Part shown: piece after piece, positions 23,700 through 34,850 of the stretch
Position numbering within the stretch: position 1 is the first letter of the stretch
Layout of the letters: each line of letters opens with the position of its first letter
Assembly: GCA_009801015.1 (NCBI GenBank)
Contig: VHZZ01003518.1
Coordinates: forward strand, 59,525 to 104,046
Reading direction: 5' to 3'
DNA length: 44,522 bases
Source of the DNA: Silene noctiflora
Taxonomy: Eukaryota; Streptophyta; Magnoliopsida; Caryophyllales; Caryophyllaceae
Notes under the pieces: generated by a model
What the model saw: only the letters and a program-made list of their open reading frames with translations
What the model was told of the DNA's origin: nothing
Database searches by the model: none
Position numbers and translations under genes: made by a program

Positions 23700-25676
23700 A
23701 ACAGTTGTGTATGTGAATGTGTTAATCATTTGGAACAATGATTGGGTTGACAGTTTTGACTTTTTGAAAACATTTATTATGATTTATTCACCTGCATCTC
23801 TGTTTCATGTCCAGCTAATCTAAGGATGTTGGTACACACATTATGGTTTGTCATGGACCCATTTGGTAACTTGAAATGGATAAAGCTAGACCTGGGCACG
23901 GGCCCGGGTCGGGACAGGGCTAGCTTATATGAAGTTGAATCGGTTTGTTGGAGGCGGCGAGTTAGGCTCGTTTTGGTTGATCTAAAACTGTCCCGTACTA
24001 TTGTGCTAGGTTGGGGTGAACTGGATTGACGGGTTAATATATATCCGGCTCGTAATAGCTTACCCGTTCAGTATATTAAATGGATAAGTTAGACCTAGCA
24101 ACAGGTCTAGACTGGATTGACAAGTGGAACCAAAAGTTTATTTTTATGTTTCTGCTTTTTGGCAGGCCAAGTTGGAAAATTGGGCCCTCAGATGGCCCAC
24201 CGAAGGAGCAAGGCGAAATAGCCGAAATGGAACAAGGAGGGTTCGAGGTAGCTCAAGCGAATCCAAGAAAGGTGACCCATAAGTCGGGCTAGCGCTCTAG
24301 GTAGAGTTAAGTAAAAGTGATTAAGAATTTAGCCCGAAATTCTTCTAGAACATAGTTTCAAATATTTGTGAATTGTGATTATAAAAGTCTCGATCCGAAC
24401 CAATTTGATATGGAGTTGAACTATTTATCACCTCTCTCATGAAAGACCTTCATACTATATTAAATAACCATATTAGAGAAAACGATTCTGTTTCACCCTG
24501 TTCGTTTCGGCTGAAAAAATTTTAACTGAACTAAATTGAATTGAACTGAACTTAACTTAACGGAGTTTATTGAAGTTGAAAGTTAAATAAAGTTAAATAA
24601 ACAGATGATATCCTAAATTAAATAAAGTTAAACTAAATTAAAATAAGTTAAAATTAAGTTTAAAAGCACGGAATTGATAGAAGGGTATCCCCCTATCGTC
24701 CCATTGGATGCCACCCCTAAACATAAAGTATTCCTTCGCTCCTACCCAAACCAACTACGAGAAGATTACATCAGTAGCATTAGATAATGCCAAACAAATC
24801 ACATGACCTACCTTTAATTACATGGGAATCTCAATAAAAACAAATTTTAAATTTAACCTACAATGGCAAATCTAGTAAATAAACACCAATTCCATGCCCT
24901 AATAATACCGATTTTCTCCCGCTCATTTATGACTTACTAATAAATCCAACATTTTACCAACAACTCTTTTTAATAAATTTAATAAATTACATTAATTCCT
25001 CTTTTTCCTCCCTCTTTCAAACTACAAACCCTAATTTACACTCCTTCCAACTTCCAACTCCTTTAATTACATGCAAAGTTTCAATCTTTTGCACCAATTT
25101 CACTCCTAAATACTGGTAACTTCACTAATTTTACCCTAAATTGGTGAAATTAATTAATTTTATTTAGTGGGTAATTTTATTTTATTGTTATTTTAAGTGG
25201 GTAGCTTTATTTTTAGCTGAATTGTTTATATTTGTATCTGGGTTATGTTTTTATTATGATTTATGTGTATTTTTGTTGTTTAATTGTATCGGGTTGATGT
25301 TGAATTTGATGTTTTGAGATTGTATGGTAAGATACTCTCTGTTTAATTGCTTGAATTTTTTGCTAATAAATTTTAATTAAATTTCTTTTGATGTGTTTGT
25401 TTTATTATGTGATTTAGTTAAAAAACAACCAAAAAAAAATGTGTTTTTTCCATGTTTGTTTGAAGATAAATGGATAAAATGAATGCCATTTTTTGAATTT
25501 TTGTAGAATAATGAGTATATGCTATTCTTTTGGTTGAACTTAATCTGGGCAGTTGAGATATCTGTGTGAATGAGTGAATGACTGTGAAATTTTAGGGTTT
25601 ACATATGGGATAATGTTGTTGTGAAGTAGAGTAGTGAAATGACATTTTGTAGAGGTTTTCGGAGTTTTCGGAGTTA
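23700..25676. other. Divergent spacer between AGD12 and WAP
   Basis: No supported gene. Contains GGGTC/CGGGC-rich sequence (23890-24010), an AACTGAACT/AAGTTAAA-rich stretch (24500-24665) related to the MITEs at 4787 and 25677, and an AT-rich promoter-like region (24700-25110). A leader intron of WAP probably begins near 25110-25150. Confidence 0.5.
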
Positions 25677-25783
25677 GGCCATGTTCTTTTGAACTGCAAT
25701 TGACTGAAATGAATGAACTAAACTAAATGAACTAAACTAAATGAACTGAACTGAACGAAATTTGAGTCCAAAAGAATAGGGCC
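25677..25783. mobile_element. MITE with AACTGAACT interior
   Basis: Left end GGCCATGTTCTTTTGAACT pairs with right end GAGTCCAAAAGAATAGGGCC. The inside is repeats of AATGAACTAAACTAA. It lies in the probable leader intron of WAP, about 95 bp before the acceptor at 25876-25877. The hAT-like look of the ends is an inference; no clean 8-bp duplication was seen. Confidence 0.6.
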
Positions 25784-25926
25784 GAAAAGTCGTTTTAGAC
25801 ATTGATTTTCTTATTATTTTAAATTTTGGCAGTGTGATTTGTTTGGTTTATAAGAATCAATGTGCATTATTGTACAGGTTGGAGTAGTCAGAGTTGGTTA
25901 AAAACTTGGAATTACTGTGAGGTTTG

Positions 25927-28900
25927 ATGGCAAGTGTTAAGGCGGAGTGTAACGGGGTTTCGAAAAATGGTACTGGCTATTACAATGGTGGACTCATTCC
26001 AGCAGGAAAATTTGATTTTAAAGGGAGTGAAAATGTTGAGGATGAGATTATTCATGACATGGATATGTTCCTAGAGGATATAGATGACCGTCTTACCATC
26101 TCAAGGATGGTAAATGACTCTGTCATCAAGGGCATTGTGACTGCCATATCACAAGATGCTGCTGAGGTAGTAGCGGCTAAAGAACGAGAAGTAGCAGGTT
26201 TGAATAAGGTTTTACGTAGCCGACAATGTCGCTGTGGTACATTTAGCGAGTCGGAGATTCGTGAAGAAGTAGAAGGATCAGTTTTTGGTACTTTTGTTGA
26301 GGGTTTGCGCGAGGAACATGAGAGGCGACTTTTGAATGTCGATAATGTTCTAGATTTTATTGATCGATGCAAAGATATTTCGAGTCTTCGTCAAGAATTA
26401 GAGTCCATCCAGAAGACTTTGGATAGTCTTGAAGCTGGGCATCTTAGTCCACAAGGGCCTTTAGATGCAGATATTTTCCATCGCAAAGTGTTCAGTAGTC
26501 AAGAACTTCATTCTGGTAGCCTTTGGGATGTAAATGGTGTAAGTGAGGAGTCTTTAACGAGTATTCCAGCTAAGCTGAGTCACTTGTCAAAGACAGATCT
26601 CTTCCAGTACTTTAGGAATGACATCACTAAGATGAAACGGGATCACGAGTCTACTGTCCAGCAATTGATGGAAGAATATTATAGCCTTAAGCGTGAATGT
26701 CTGAAACATAAGGAACGGGGACATTTTGTAGCTAAAAAGGAGAAGGATTTTGAATCGTTAACAAAGAAGCTATCGGAGGTCATTACAAGATTGGATGACA
26801 TCCTTGTTCAGAATGAAAAGCTGTCTGAATTTTGTAATCATTCGAGGGACACATTGAATAACCTTTTGTCTGAGAATTGCCGCCTTAGGGAGTTGCTCAA
26901 CAGCAAGAAATTGGAAGCCTCTTACTTGTATTTGCAAGTTTCTGATGGTACAGATAATTTGGCACAACATGTGATCAATGAGGAGAACTTGCAGATATTG
27001 GTAGATGGTCTCACCAATTCTTTGGAGGATGCACGACTAGAAACATTTATTAGTGAAGACATCTACAATTGCATTCTAGGTGGGTTGGTTGCTGAGGAGA
27101 AATCGGATAATGGAGACACAGATCTGAAGTCTATAATCATGCAAGAAATAATTGGAACTGTTTATGAAGAAGCTTTCCAGGAGGTTATTGCTGCCAATGA
27201 ATCAAACCATGAAGAAACTTCAAACTTAATGTCCAATCTGATGCAACAGGTTTATGATATCGTATTCCAAGAAGTGGTTGCAGATATGTCAATGGAACTC
27301 AATGAGTTGAAGAACACGTGTCTTAAGGACAAGGAAAGTTTAGTTTACTTCGAAGCCAAAGTCTTAGAAAGTGACAAAGATTTGCGCATGGAAATTGAAG
27401 AAAATGGAAAGCTGAAGCATCAGGTGTTGGTGCTTGAAAATTTAATTGAAGACAAGGATATATCCTTGTTTAAAGTCACGGAGGAACTTCATAAACTGAT
27501 GGATTTGAGAACACAACAGGATAACTTAATCGCTAACAGAGAGCAAGAACTGGTTTTACTAAAGGAGAAACTGGAGGAATCTCAAAATTGTGTTGATCTT
27601 TACATGGCTGAAGTCGGTAAATTGAATGACACACGTTTAGTCTTAGAAAGTAGATTGAGGGAATCCGACGAAGAAAAGACGAGGATTATTTCAGCTTTTG
27701 AACAACAGCAAAATGAAATGGACTTTGTCAAAGCAAATAATAGGGAGCACAACAAGCAGTTGGAATTTTTTTGCCAGATCATTGATGGTTTGTCAAAGTC
27801 AATTGCTGATCTTGAACGAATAACAAATGAAAGAATTGGCTGGCATGGTTCAAGGTATATACACTATATTTTAAATTTATAATCTTCTTTAGCAATTTAA
27901 TTATTCACCGCTACTACATTGTATTTTGATAAAGAACAAGTGCTGTCTTCTCTGATTCATCTTAGTCGTGGAGATTCAGTCAGAACCCATGTAGATTAAA
28001 CATGTGGGTTATGTCTATTTAATACTCCATGTATTTCAGTATCCAAAACTTTAATGTGATCAAGCTTAAAATTTGAAAATATTTATGTTTAAATTTGAGC
28101 GGATGTAAGTTTAAAATATAGGTGAAATAGCAATTCATGTTGGTCATTGCCTGGTTGGGAACATTGCTGTCAACGTAATCCTTGTTTGTGGAGGATGGGA
28201 TTGGAATTTATTTTTCCTTAGAAAGAGGTCAAGGGAGGAAAAGGATAGTGAGAAAGAGGATGAAGGGTGTAGATTAAGAATATTGTTTGGCTTTTTAAAA
28301 AAACTCAAGTCATTTCCTAGTTAAGTTTTTTCCACATTAGCAAATGTTTTTGGCATTATCTTAAAAACCTTTATGCAACATTTAACAATGCAATTTCATG
28401 TGTAGGCTAGAACATTCTGCCTTTCAATTACGCTCTCTTGCTCCAAAGGTTAATATCCTTCGAAGGACTAGCTTATTGTACAAGGAAAGGTTGGAGAAGA
28501 GATGTTCTGACCTTCAAAAGGCCGAAGCTGAGGTACATCCAAGAACTGTCTTTCTAAATTTTACTGTAATAACATGGCACATAGTTATACGCAATATTAT
28601 GGACTGGAATATGTTGCATATTGGTCAAACGCATATAAAAGACGTCACTAGATGTGATTTGAGGCCCGCTTAAATGAATCATTATTTGAAAATGTCAATG
28701 TTGGATTGTTGGATGAAATAACGAAAAGAAAAAAAAAGTGCAAAAGAAAGGAAAACACGGTTAGTCATTATATGGAATTGAATAAAGGTAAGGTCATATA
28801 AACTAGTTTGCGAAAAAAATCTGATTATCCGAACATATCCAATATCCTTCCGAATCCGATCCCCAATTTTGGATATCCGATCCGAAATTTAAGTTGGATC

Positions 28901-30899
28901 GGATATCCGATTCGAGTTTTTGTTTATTGAGACTGGATATATGGATATTAATTTTAGAACATTTAGATATCCAATCCCATCCGAGAATTATTATTTATTT
29001 ATTATTTTTTTATTTTCTTATCAAATTTTGATTTTATGGGTGTATTTTGATGGTGATCCTCGAAATATGGATTCTTTATTAATTCGGAAGTGTTCTATTT
29101 TTTTCAGATTTGTGAAACTTTCACTGCTATTTTAAGTATAATTATTGAAATAGAAACTTTACGTGATATGGCCATCTAAAACAGTGTTAAAATTTGAGAA
29201 TAACATGTAAGTGGTACATAAATGTTTATGTCCAGATCATTGAAGTAGAGAAAGAAGCAAATCATCGTGTAAGATGCCAAATATGATATTGTTTCAACTT
29301 AATTGTACGTAAATTCACAATATGGATATCTGTATCCGATCCGATTATTATTTGATATCCGAAATATTTGGATTGGATATGGATATCTCATTTCAGGAAT
29401 TTCTAATTTTGATATCCGATCCAAACTAATTTGGATCGAATATCCGATCAGCGCTCTCCTCCTAATGAAAGAAAAGGAATAAAAAAATATCCATCCGTAT
29501 GTTGTTGAGTTCTCATTACTTGCTGAACCTGAAATTGAGTAAAACGTGAGCTGAGAAAATTTCCTGAAATATTATTTTACTTGTATCACGACAGTAACAA
29601 TTCATATAGTGATTCAAACTTGAATTGAAGAAAAATATGCGTGAATAAGTTCTCACAAGAACAGTTAAATTAGCCCTTGAGCTTGGATATACGTATGATG
29701 ATGCTAGAAGATGATTGTTTTTGTTGATACAAGATGATCCATGGTTCATGGTATACTCGTTGCCACTTCAATGATTAATGATGATTCATGGTTCATGGTA
29801 TACTCATTGCCACTTCAATCCTTATTTCATACTCTTCATTCACGGCCTCTTTTATTATTTCAAAAAAAAAAATTCAACAACTTTTTGCTTTGATGGATGA
29901 TTACCACTTAGAAGTTGACATTTTTAAGTGAGATGAAACTATATTTGTATGTTTCAAACATACCTCAGCGTTATGTTGTAGATCTAGTATTATTTCCAAT
30001 GGTTTGCATTCAATCTGTACTCATTATACTTCTCCAACTTTCTTATTCGTTTTCCTCATTGGATATTTGCATTACAGGTTGATGCTTTAGGAGATGAAGT
30101 CGAAACTCTCTTAAGCCTTCTGGAAAAAGTTTATGTAGCACTTGATCATTATTCTCCAATATTACAACATTACCCTGGAGTAAGCTCTCCTTCACATCCT
30201 TCCATTTGCCTATAGTCCTGCATCTTATTTCGTTAGTTTTGGTTCTAAAATTGTTATTGTGCCATTTAGTGAGATGATAGCTTTGACTTGTGAATCTTGC
30301 GAGTAATTGAGGTGATTGTTTTCATATGGCCTTTTAATTGTTTGTGATAGGTTCATGTACCTAGTTTCAAGTTTTAGAGCTCCTTGGTTGATGTCTGTGT
30401 TATGCTTTGTCATTGAGCTTATATGAAACGTGTCAAGTTGAATTGATTATCAGCCGGGTTTGGTTCACCATATTTTTAGGCTCTATTATTAGGGTTTCTG
30501 TAGCCGGTTTAGATTTTGCTAGCTCCATGAACAGGTTATCCTTAATTCCTGATTGTTACCAGCTGCCAAGTCTGACCTTGATACGAATTTGCGTGAAGAG
30601 TTTCAAATTGTGCAGCGGAATAACAAGCTTTAAACTGAATGCAATAATCCGATTAACAACCGTCAACAAATTAAAGCGATAAAACTATAACAACCGTTCT
30701 AGGGTGACTCAACCGAGCTTTAAGAGTGAACAACCGTTCCAAATTATAACAATTTCTCAACCAAAGAAACTATTATTGAATAACTCAAATCTCATCCCTG
30801 ACTGTCTTCCACTTATTGCAGGTAACTGAAACTCTGAAGCTTCTTAAAAGAGAATTGACTGGCGAGACGGTGAAGGGTACACGGTCACCTCTAATTTAA
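25927..30899 (+). CDS. WAP: WPP domain-associated protein (WAP), long coiled coil
   Basis: Long coiled-coil protein of the family first described as binding WPP-domain proteins (MAF1) in plants, and thought to act at the nuclear envelope, Golgi or cytoskeleton (family knowledge). Coding exons 25927-27854, 28406-28532, 30078-30179, 30822-30899; all joins in frame, product 744 residues. Seen: the family's N-terminal block [26 protein letters not shown]; very acidic heptad-rich helices through most of exon 1; a repeated pair of related helices ([20 protein letters not shown] and [20 protein letters not shown]); and a conserved C-terminus [40 protein letters not shown] and [20 protein letters not shown] ending KGTRSPLI. 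No transmembrane tail is seen, unlike WIT proteins. A leader exon from 25878, after a TTGTACAG acceptor, precedes the ATG. Intron 2 carries repeats. Confidence 0.88.
28815..29455. repeat. GGATATCCGATCC-rich repeat element in WAP intron 2
   Basis: Dense GGATATCCGATCC / GGATCGGATATCCGAT words occur at 28820-28915 and again at 29325-29450, largely as inverted counterparts, around an AT-rich middle. This looks like a non-autonomous element with complex subterminal repeats. Exact termini and target duplication were not resolved. Confidence 0.6.
29733..29819 (+). repeat. 47-bp direct duplication in WAP intron 2
   Basis: GATGATCCATGGTTCATGGT and the following 20 bp (29733-29772) recur at 29780-29819 with two changes. 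Confidence 0.85.
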
Positions 30900-32674
30900 T
30901 AAAGCCTCAGTCTGCTTTGTGACTTGCCTTTTTGTTGCTGCTTGGGTAAACCCTGTCTTTTGATCATACAATTGACTGTTGACTTTTGCTGCCTGAAGTC
31001 GTAGCTGGAACTGTTGCGCTGGATCATATTTTCTGACTGGTTATGTTGCCACTTTTTGGAAAGTGTCTTGATCTGGATAAGGAACCTGTTGTTGAGTTGA
31101 TGTAATTCAAGTCCCAAGTAATATGACCAAGCTGGTATCAGGCGGAACATATGTTAAGATCTGTCAAATAGGTCCTCAGGTTATACGGCTCAAGTCAGAA
31201 TACTTGTCGGGTCAAATTAGTTATTTATGAATGATGCATGCTCTATTGTCTGAGCAGAGGAAACAGCAAGGTTGTGAAGACCCTCTAGAGACCTGAGATG
31301 TCGAATATCTGGAGTTGTTCGACATGGACCTCTCAACACTAGAATTTTAGGTTGTCAATGTCTGATGCTCATTTTGATTCCTATGGTGCTTCAAACTTCA
31401 TGGCTTCGACAACTTTTGTGCATATTAGGTTTGCATCTAGCTTTTCTGCAGGTCAAACAACATAAGGTTTAGTTTATGTTTCTTCATTAGGACATAGGAG
31501 GCATCTAGTGCAGGCTTGTACATCAAATGCACATAATGTTTTAAGTTAAGCGAAATTGGCTCATGGATTTTCTTCTGCGGTTCAATGGTGCTTTACCTTT
31601 TTGTTTGCATGTCTATGACCGAAACTGTCACAAGCTTCTTGTAGCGGGAGTTCATGACATTGTCTCATAATGGTTTTACACCTAGAAATCTCTGAAAAAA
31701 AGTGGGTTTCGACTTTGTTGATGTAACTTGGGGCTGAAACACCATAATAAGATTAAGGAGTGCTTGACTACTTATCCGGTGATAGCTTGAGAGTTGAGAT
31801 GATTCCGCGAATGTGATCCTTTGTCAGGATTAATAATCCTAGGGCTTTTTAATTGTGATTATGTTCCTAACTAGCTACGAAGTACCATCAGTCTTTAACC
31901 ACAATGGTTAAAAATAGGACAATTATTGTCGTAAATTGACCTCTAAGAACTCGGCAAAATCTAATAAATTTCCAGTGTTCTATTCATTTATTTATCTTTC
32001 AAAATTGAAAATATGGATGTGCAACGTAATTCATTCATGTTTTGTTAACTAATCTCTTGTGAAGTCTTTTTTTCCTTTTTGTTATCTTACAGGACTCACA
32101 AAAATAATATACGCATAGAGCCGTACGAGACTTAAACCTACGACCTATCATTTACAATACCTTCCTTATAACCAGTAAACTACTTAAAAGGAAGTAAATA
32201 ATCGGAACGAAAACGTAATTTGAAAGATGACTTATGAAAATTATCAATTTGGATCCTCTCCATTCTCCAGATTTTCCCCCTCTCCATTTCCTCTTAACGG
32301 ACTAAATATTATCCTGGAACGATCTAACCGACCACAACTTTAAGTAATGGATGATGATGTCACTGATATATAAGATGTAATGGACTATTTATTACTTTTG
32401 AGGTGACGGAGACGATCCTAACTCGATGATTAACATTTTATGAATTAATCAATCATTCAATAAATAATCATTTTAAAGAAAGACCAAAAAAGTAGCAAAC
32501 TTACAATTGGAGGATCATACGCAAGCTTTCGTAACAGCTGAGTCATCACGCAGCAGCAGCAAGCAGCACTTGCACTTCCACTTTGCTCATATCATCTCAT
32601 TACCTCATCACCTCTTTTTTCTTCTCGATTCTCTCTCCCTCTTTCTTCCGTCTTCAACTATCACAACTGCAACA
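30900..32674. other. WAP 3' region and ACR12 promoter/leader
   Basis: No supported gene. The first part is probably WAP 3' UTR. From about 32500 the sequence becomes a C/T- and CAGCAG-rich leader typical of plant 5' UTRs. An in-frame codon run extends upstream of the ACR12 ATG to 32507, but the family N-terminus fits 32675. Confidence 0.5.
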
Positions 32675-34812
32675 ATGGCGACTGCTACAAACGTCGTCGT
32701 ATCACCTACTCTCTCTCTTCGTCGATCTTCTTCTCTCTTCTTCGATTCCTCGTCTTCGTTTTCTCCGATCAACTATTCTGCTTCGTTAGTTCCGCATGGA
32801 CTCTCGTTTTCTGGAATTTCTGTTAAATTGTAAGTTACTATAGTTCATAATTTATGAAGAAAATACTGATGATTTTATTTTATTTTTTAGCTTCGTTTTT
32901 GTTGACTTGTTGATTATACACTGTATTTCGCTCAATCGCATTTTGTTTTACTGATGATTTTATATAGTTAAAATATTGTTTTCTGGAATTTCTGCTAGAT
33001 TGTGAGTTTAAATTTGTAATTTGTGAAGAAAATAGTAATGATTTGAACGTTTTTAGCTTTGCTATTGTTAATTGATTATATACTGTATTTCGCTTTCGGT
33101 TTAGTTTGCTCAATCGCATGTTTTTCTGATGATTATGTGTGTAAATTCATACTTTAGTTGAAACAGTGCTTTCTGGAATTTCTACTAAATTGTACGGAGT
33201 AAGTTTTAATTGCTAATTTGTGCATAGAATAGTGATGGTTTGATTTTTGTTAGCTTCGTTATTTGTTGACTTGTTGATTATACTGTATTTCACTTTCGAT
33301 TTTATATTGCTCCATTGCATTTTGTTTTACTTATAATTATGTATAGTTAAAACAGAGTTTTCTGGAATTTCTACTAAATTCTGAGTTTTAATTGTTAATT
33401 TGTGCAGATAATAGTGATGATTTGATTTTTTGTAGCTTTGTTATTGTTGATTGTACTGTTTTTCGCTTTCGTTTTAGTTTGCTCAATCGCATTTTGTTAT
33501 ACTCATGATTATGTATGTATATTCATTGTAGTAATTACAACAGAATTTTTGCAAGTTTCAATTGATAATTTATGCAGAAAATTAGGATGATTTGATTTTT
33601 TTTTTTCTTTTCTTTTAGCTTTGTTATTGTGGACTTGTTGATTGTAGCATATTTCTCGTCAATTTTATTTCGCTCAATCGGATTTAATTTGTTTTATTGA
33701 TGATTATGTATGTATATCAGTATATCATCCTATAGTTAAACCAGTGTAATCTTGAATTTCTACTTAATTGACGGAGTAACTTTCATTGATAATTTAGTAA
33801 AAAGATAGTGATAATTTGATGTTTTTTTAGCTTTGTTATGGTTGACTTGTTGATCGTAGTGTATTTCGCTTTCATTTTGTTTTGCTCAATCACGTTTTGT
33901 TTTGTTTTTCTGATAATTATATATGTATATTCATGCTATAGTTACTATATTTTACTAAGTTTTAAGTTTCAGTTGGTAATTGTTTTAGAATATATCGATA
34001 ATTTTACTTTTTGTTTAGCTTTGTTATTGCTGACTTGTTGATTATACTGTATTGATGTTGCTTTGCATTGCGTTTTGTTGAGTTTTTTCTGACGACTATG
34101 TATGTGTATTCATACTTTAGTTTTTCTGAATTTGTCAACTCTTGTGTCCAATGCGTACAGGAAGTTGAGTTGTAGTATTCGATTATAAGTTTTGCAAAAT
34201 AAATAATAAAAACATAGGTATTGATATTTATGTTTCCACCTTAAAATCCCTCTGTAAATACGTGATACGAAAGTTGGATATGTTTCTTTGTTGGAGGTAG
34301 TAATATTTCGCACTTGTTTGTTATGATTAATGAGTATTAATTCTGTTCTATGTAATTTCAGGGGTGTTTTGCGAGCTTTTCCAGAGAGAACAAATTCAGT
34401 GAGTTCATTGGTGAGTTTTTCACTTTTTTGCTCTTATGTATGTCTTACTTGAGATTTGTAATTATTCTTTGAACTTTAGTGATTATATAATGCGTGATAG
34501 TTGATATTGTGGTATTCATAATGTAATACTGTGACGGTCAATTTAACAATAAAGGTTGTTCATCTGTTACTACTAATTCCTCTCCGAATATTTGGTCTAT
34601 ACTCTGTCTGTGATCGGATTGCATGTGTACATCTTTTATGGCAGATGGAACTTTCTTGATCATCTTTGTGTATGATACTATGCATATGTCGTTTACGTTG
34701 TTAATACTCTTTTGCAGCCTTGTTTAAACGAGTTACATTATTTTATTGATAAGGTCCGTTTTGTTCAACAACAACAACATTACCCCAGTGCCTCAATGGC
34801 TCCCGCAAATTG

Positions 34813-34850
<38 letters not shown>

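Noticed and set aside
26052-26372. 106-codon minus-strand frame opposite WAP exon 1
   Set aside because: Shadow of the highly coding WAP exon on the other strand; no independent features.
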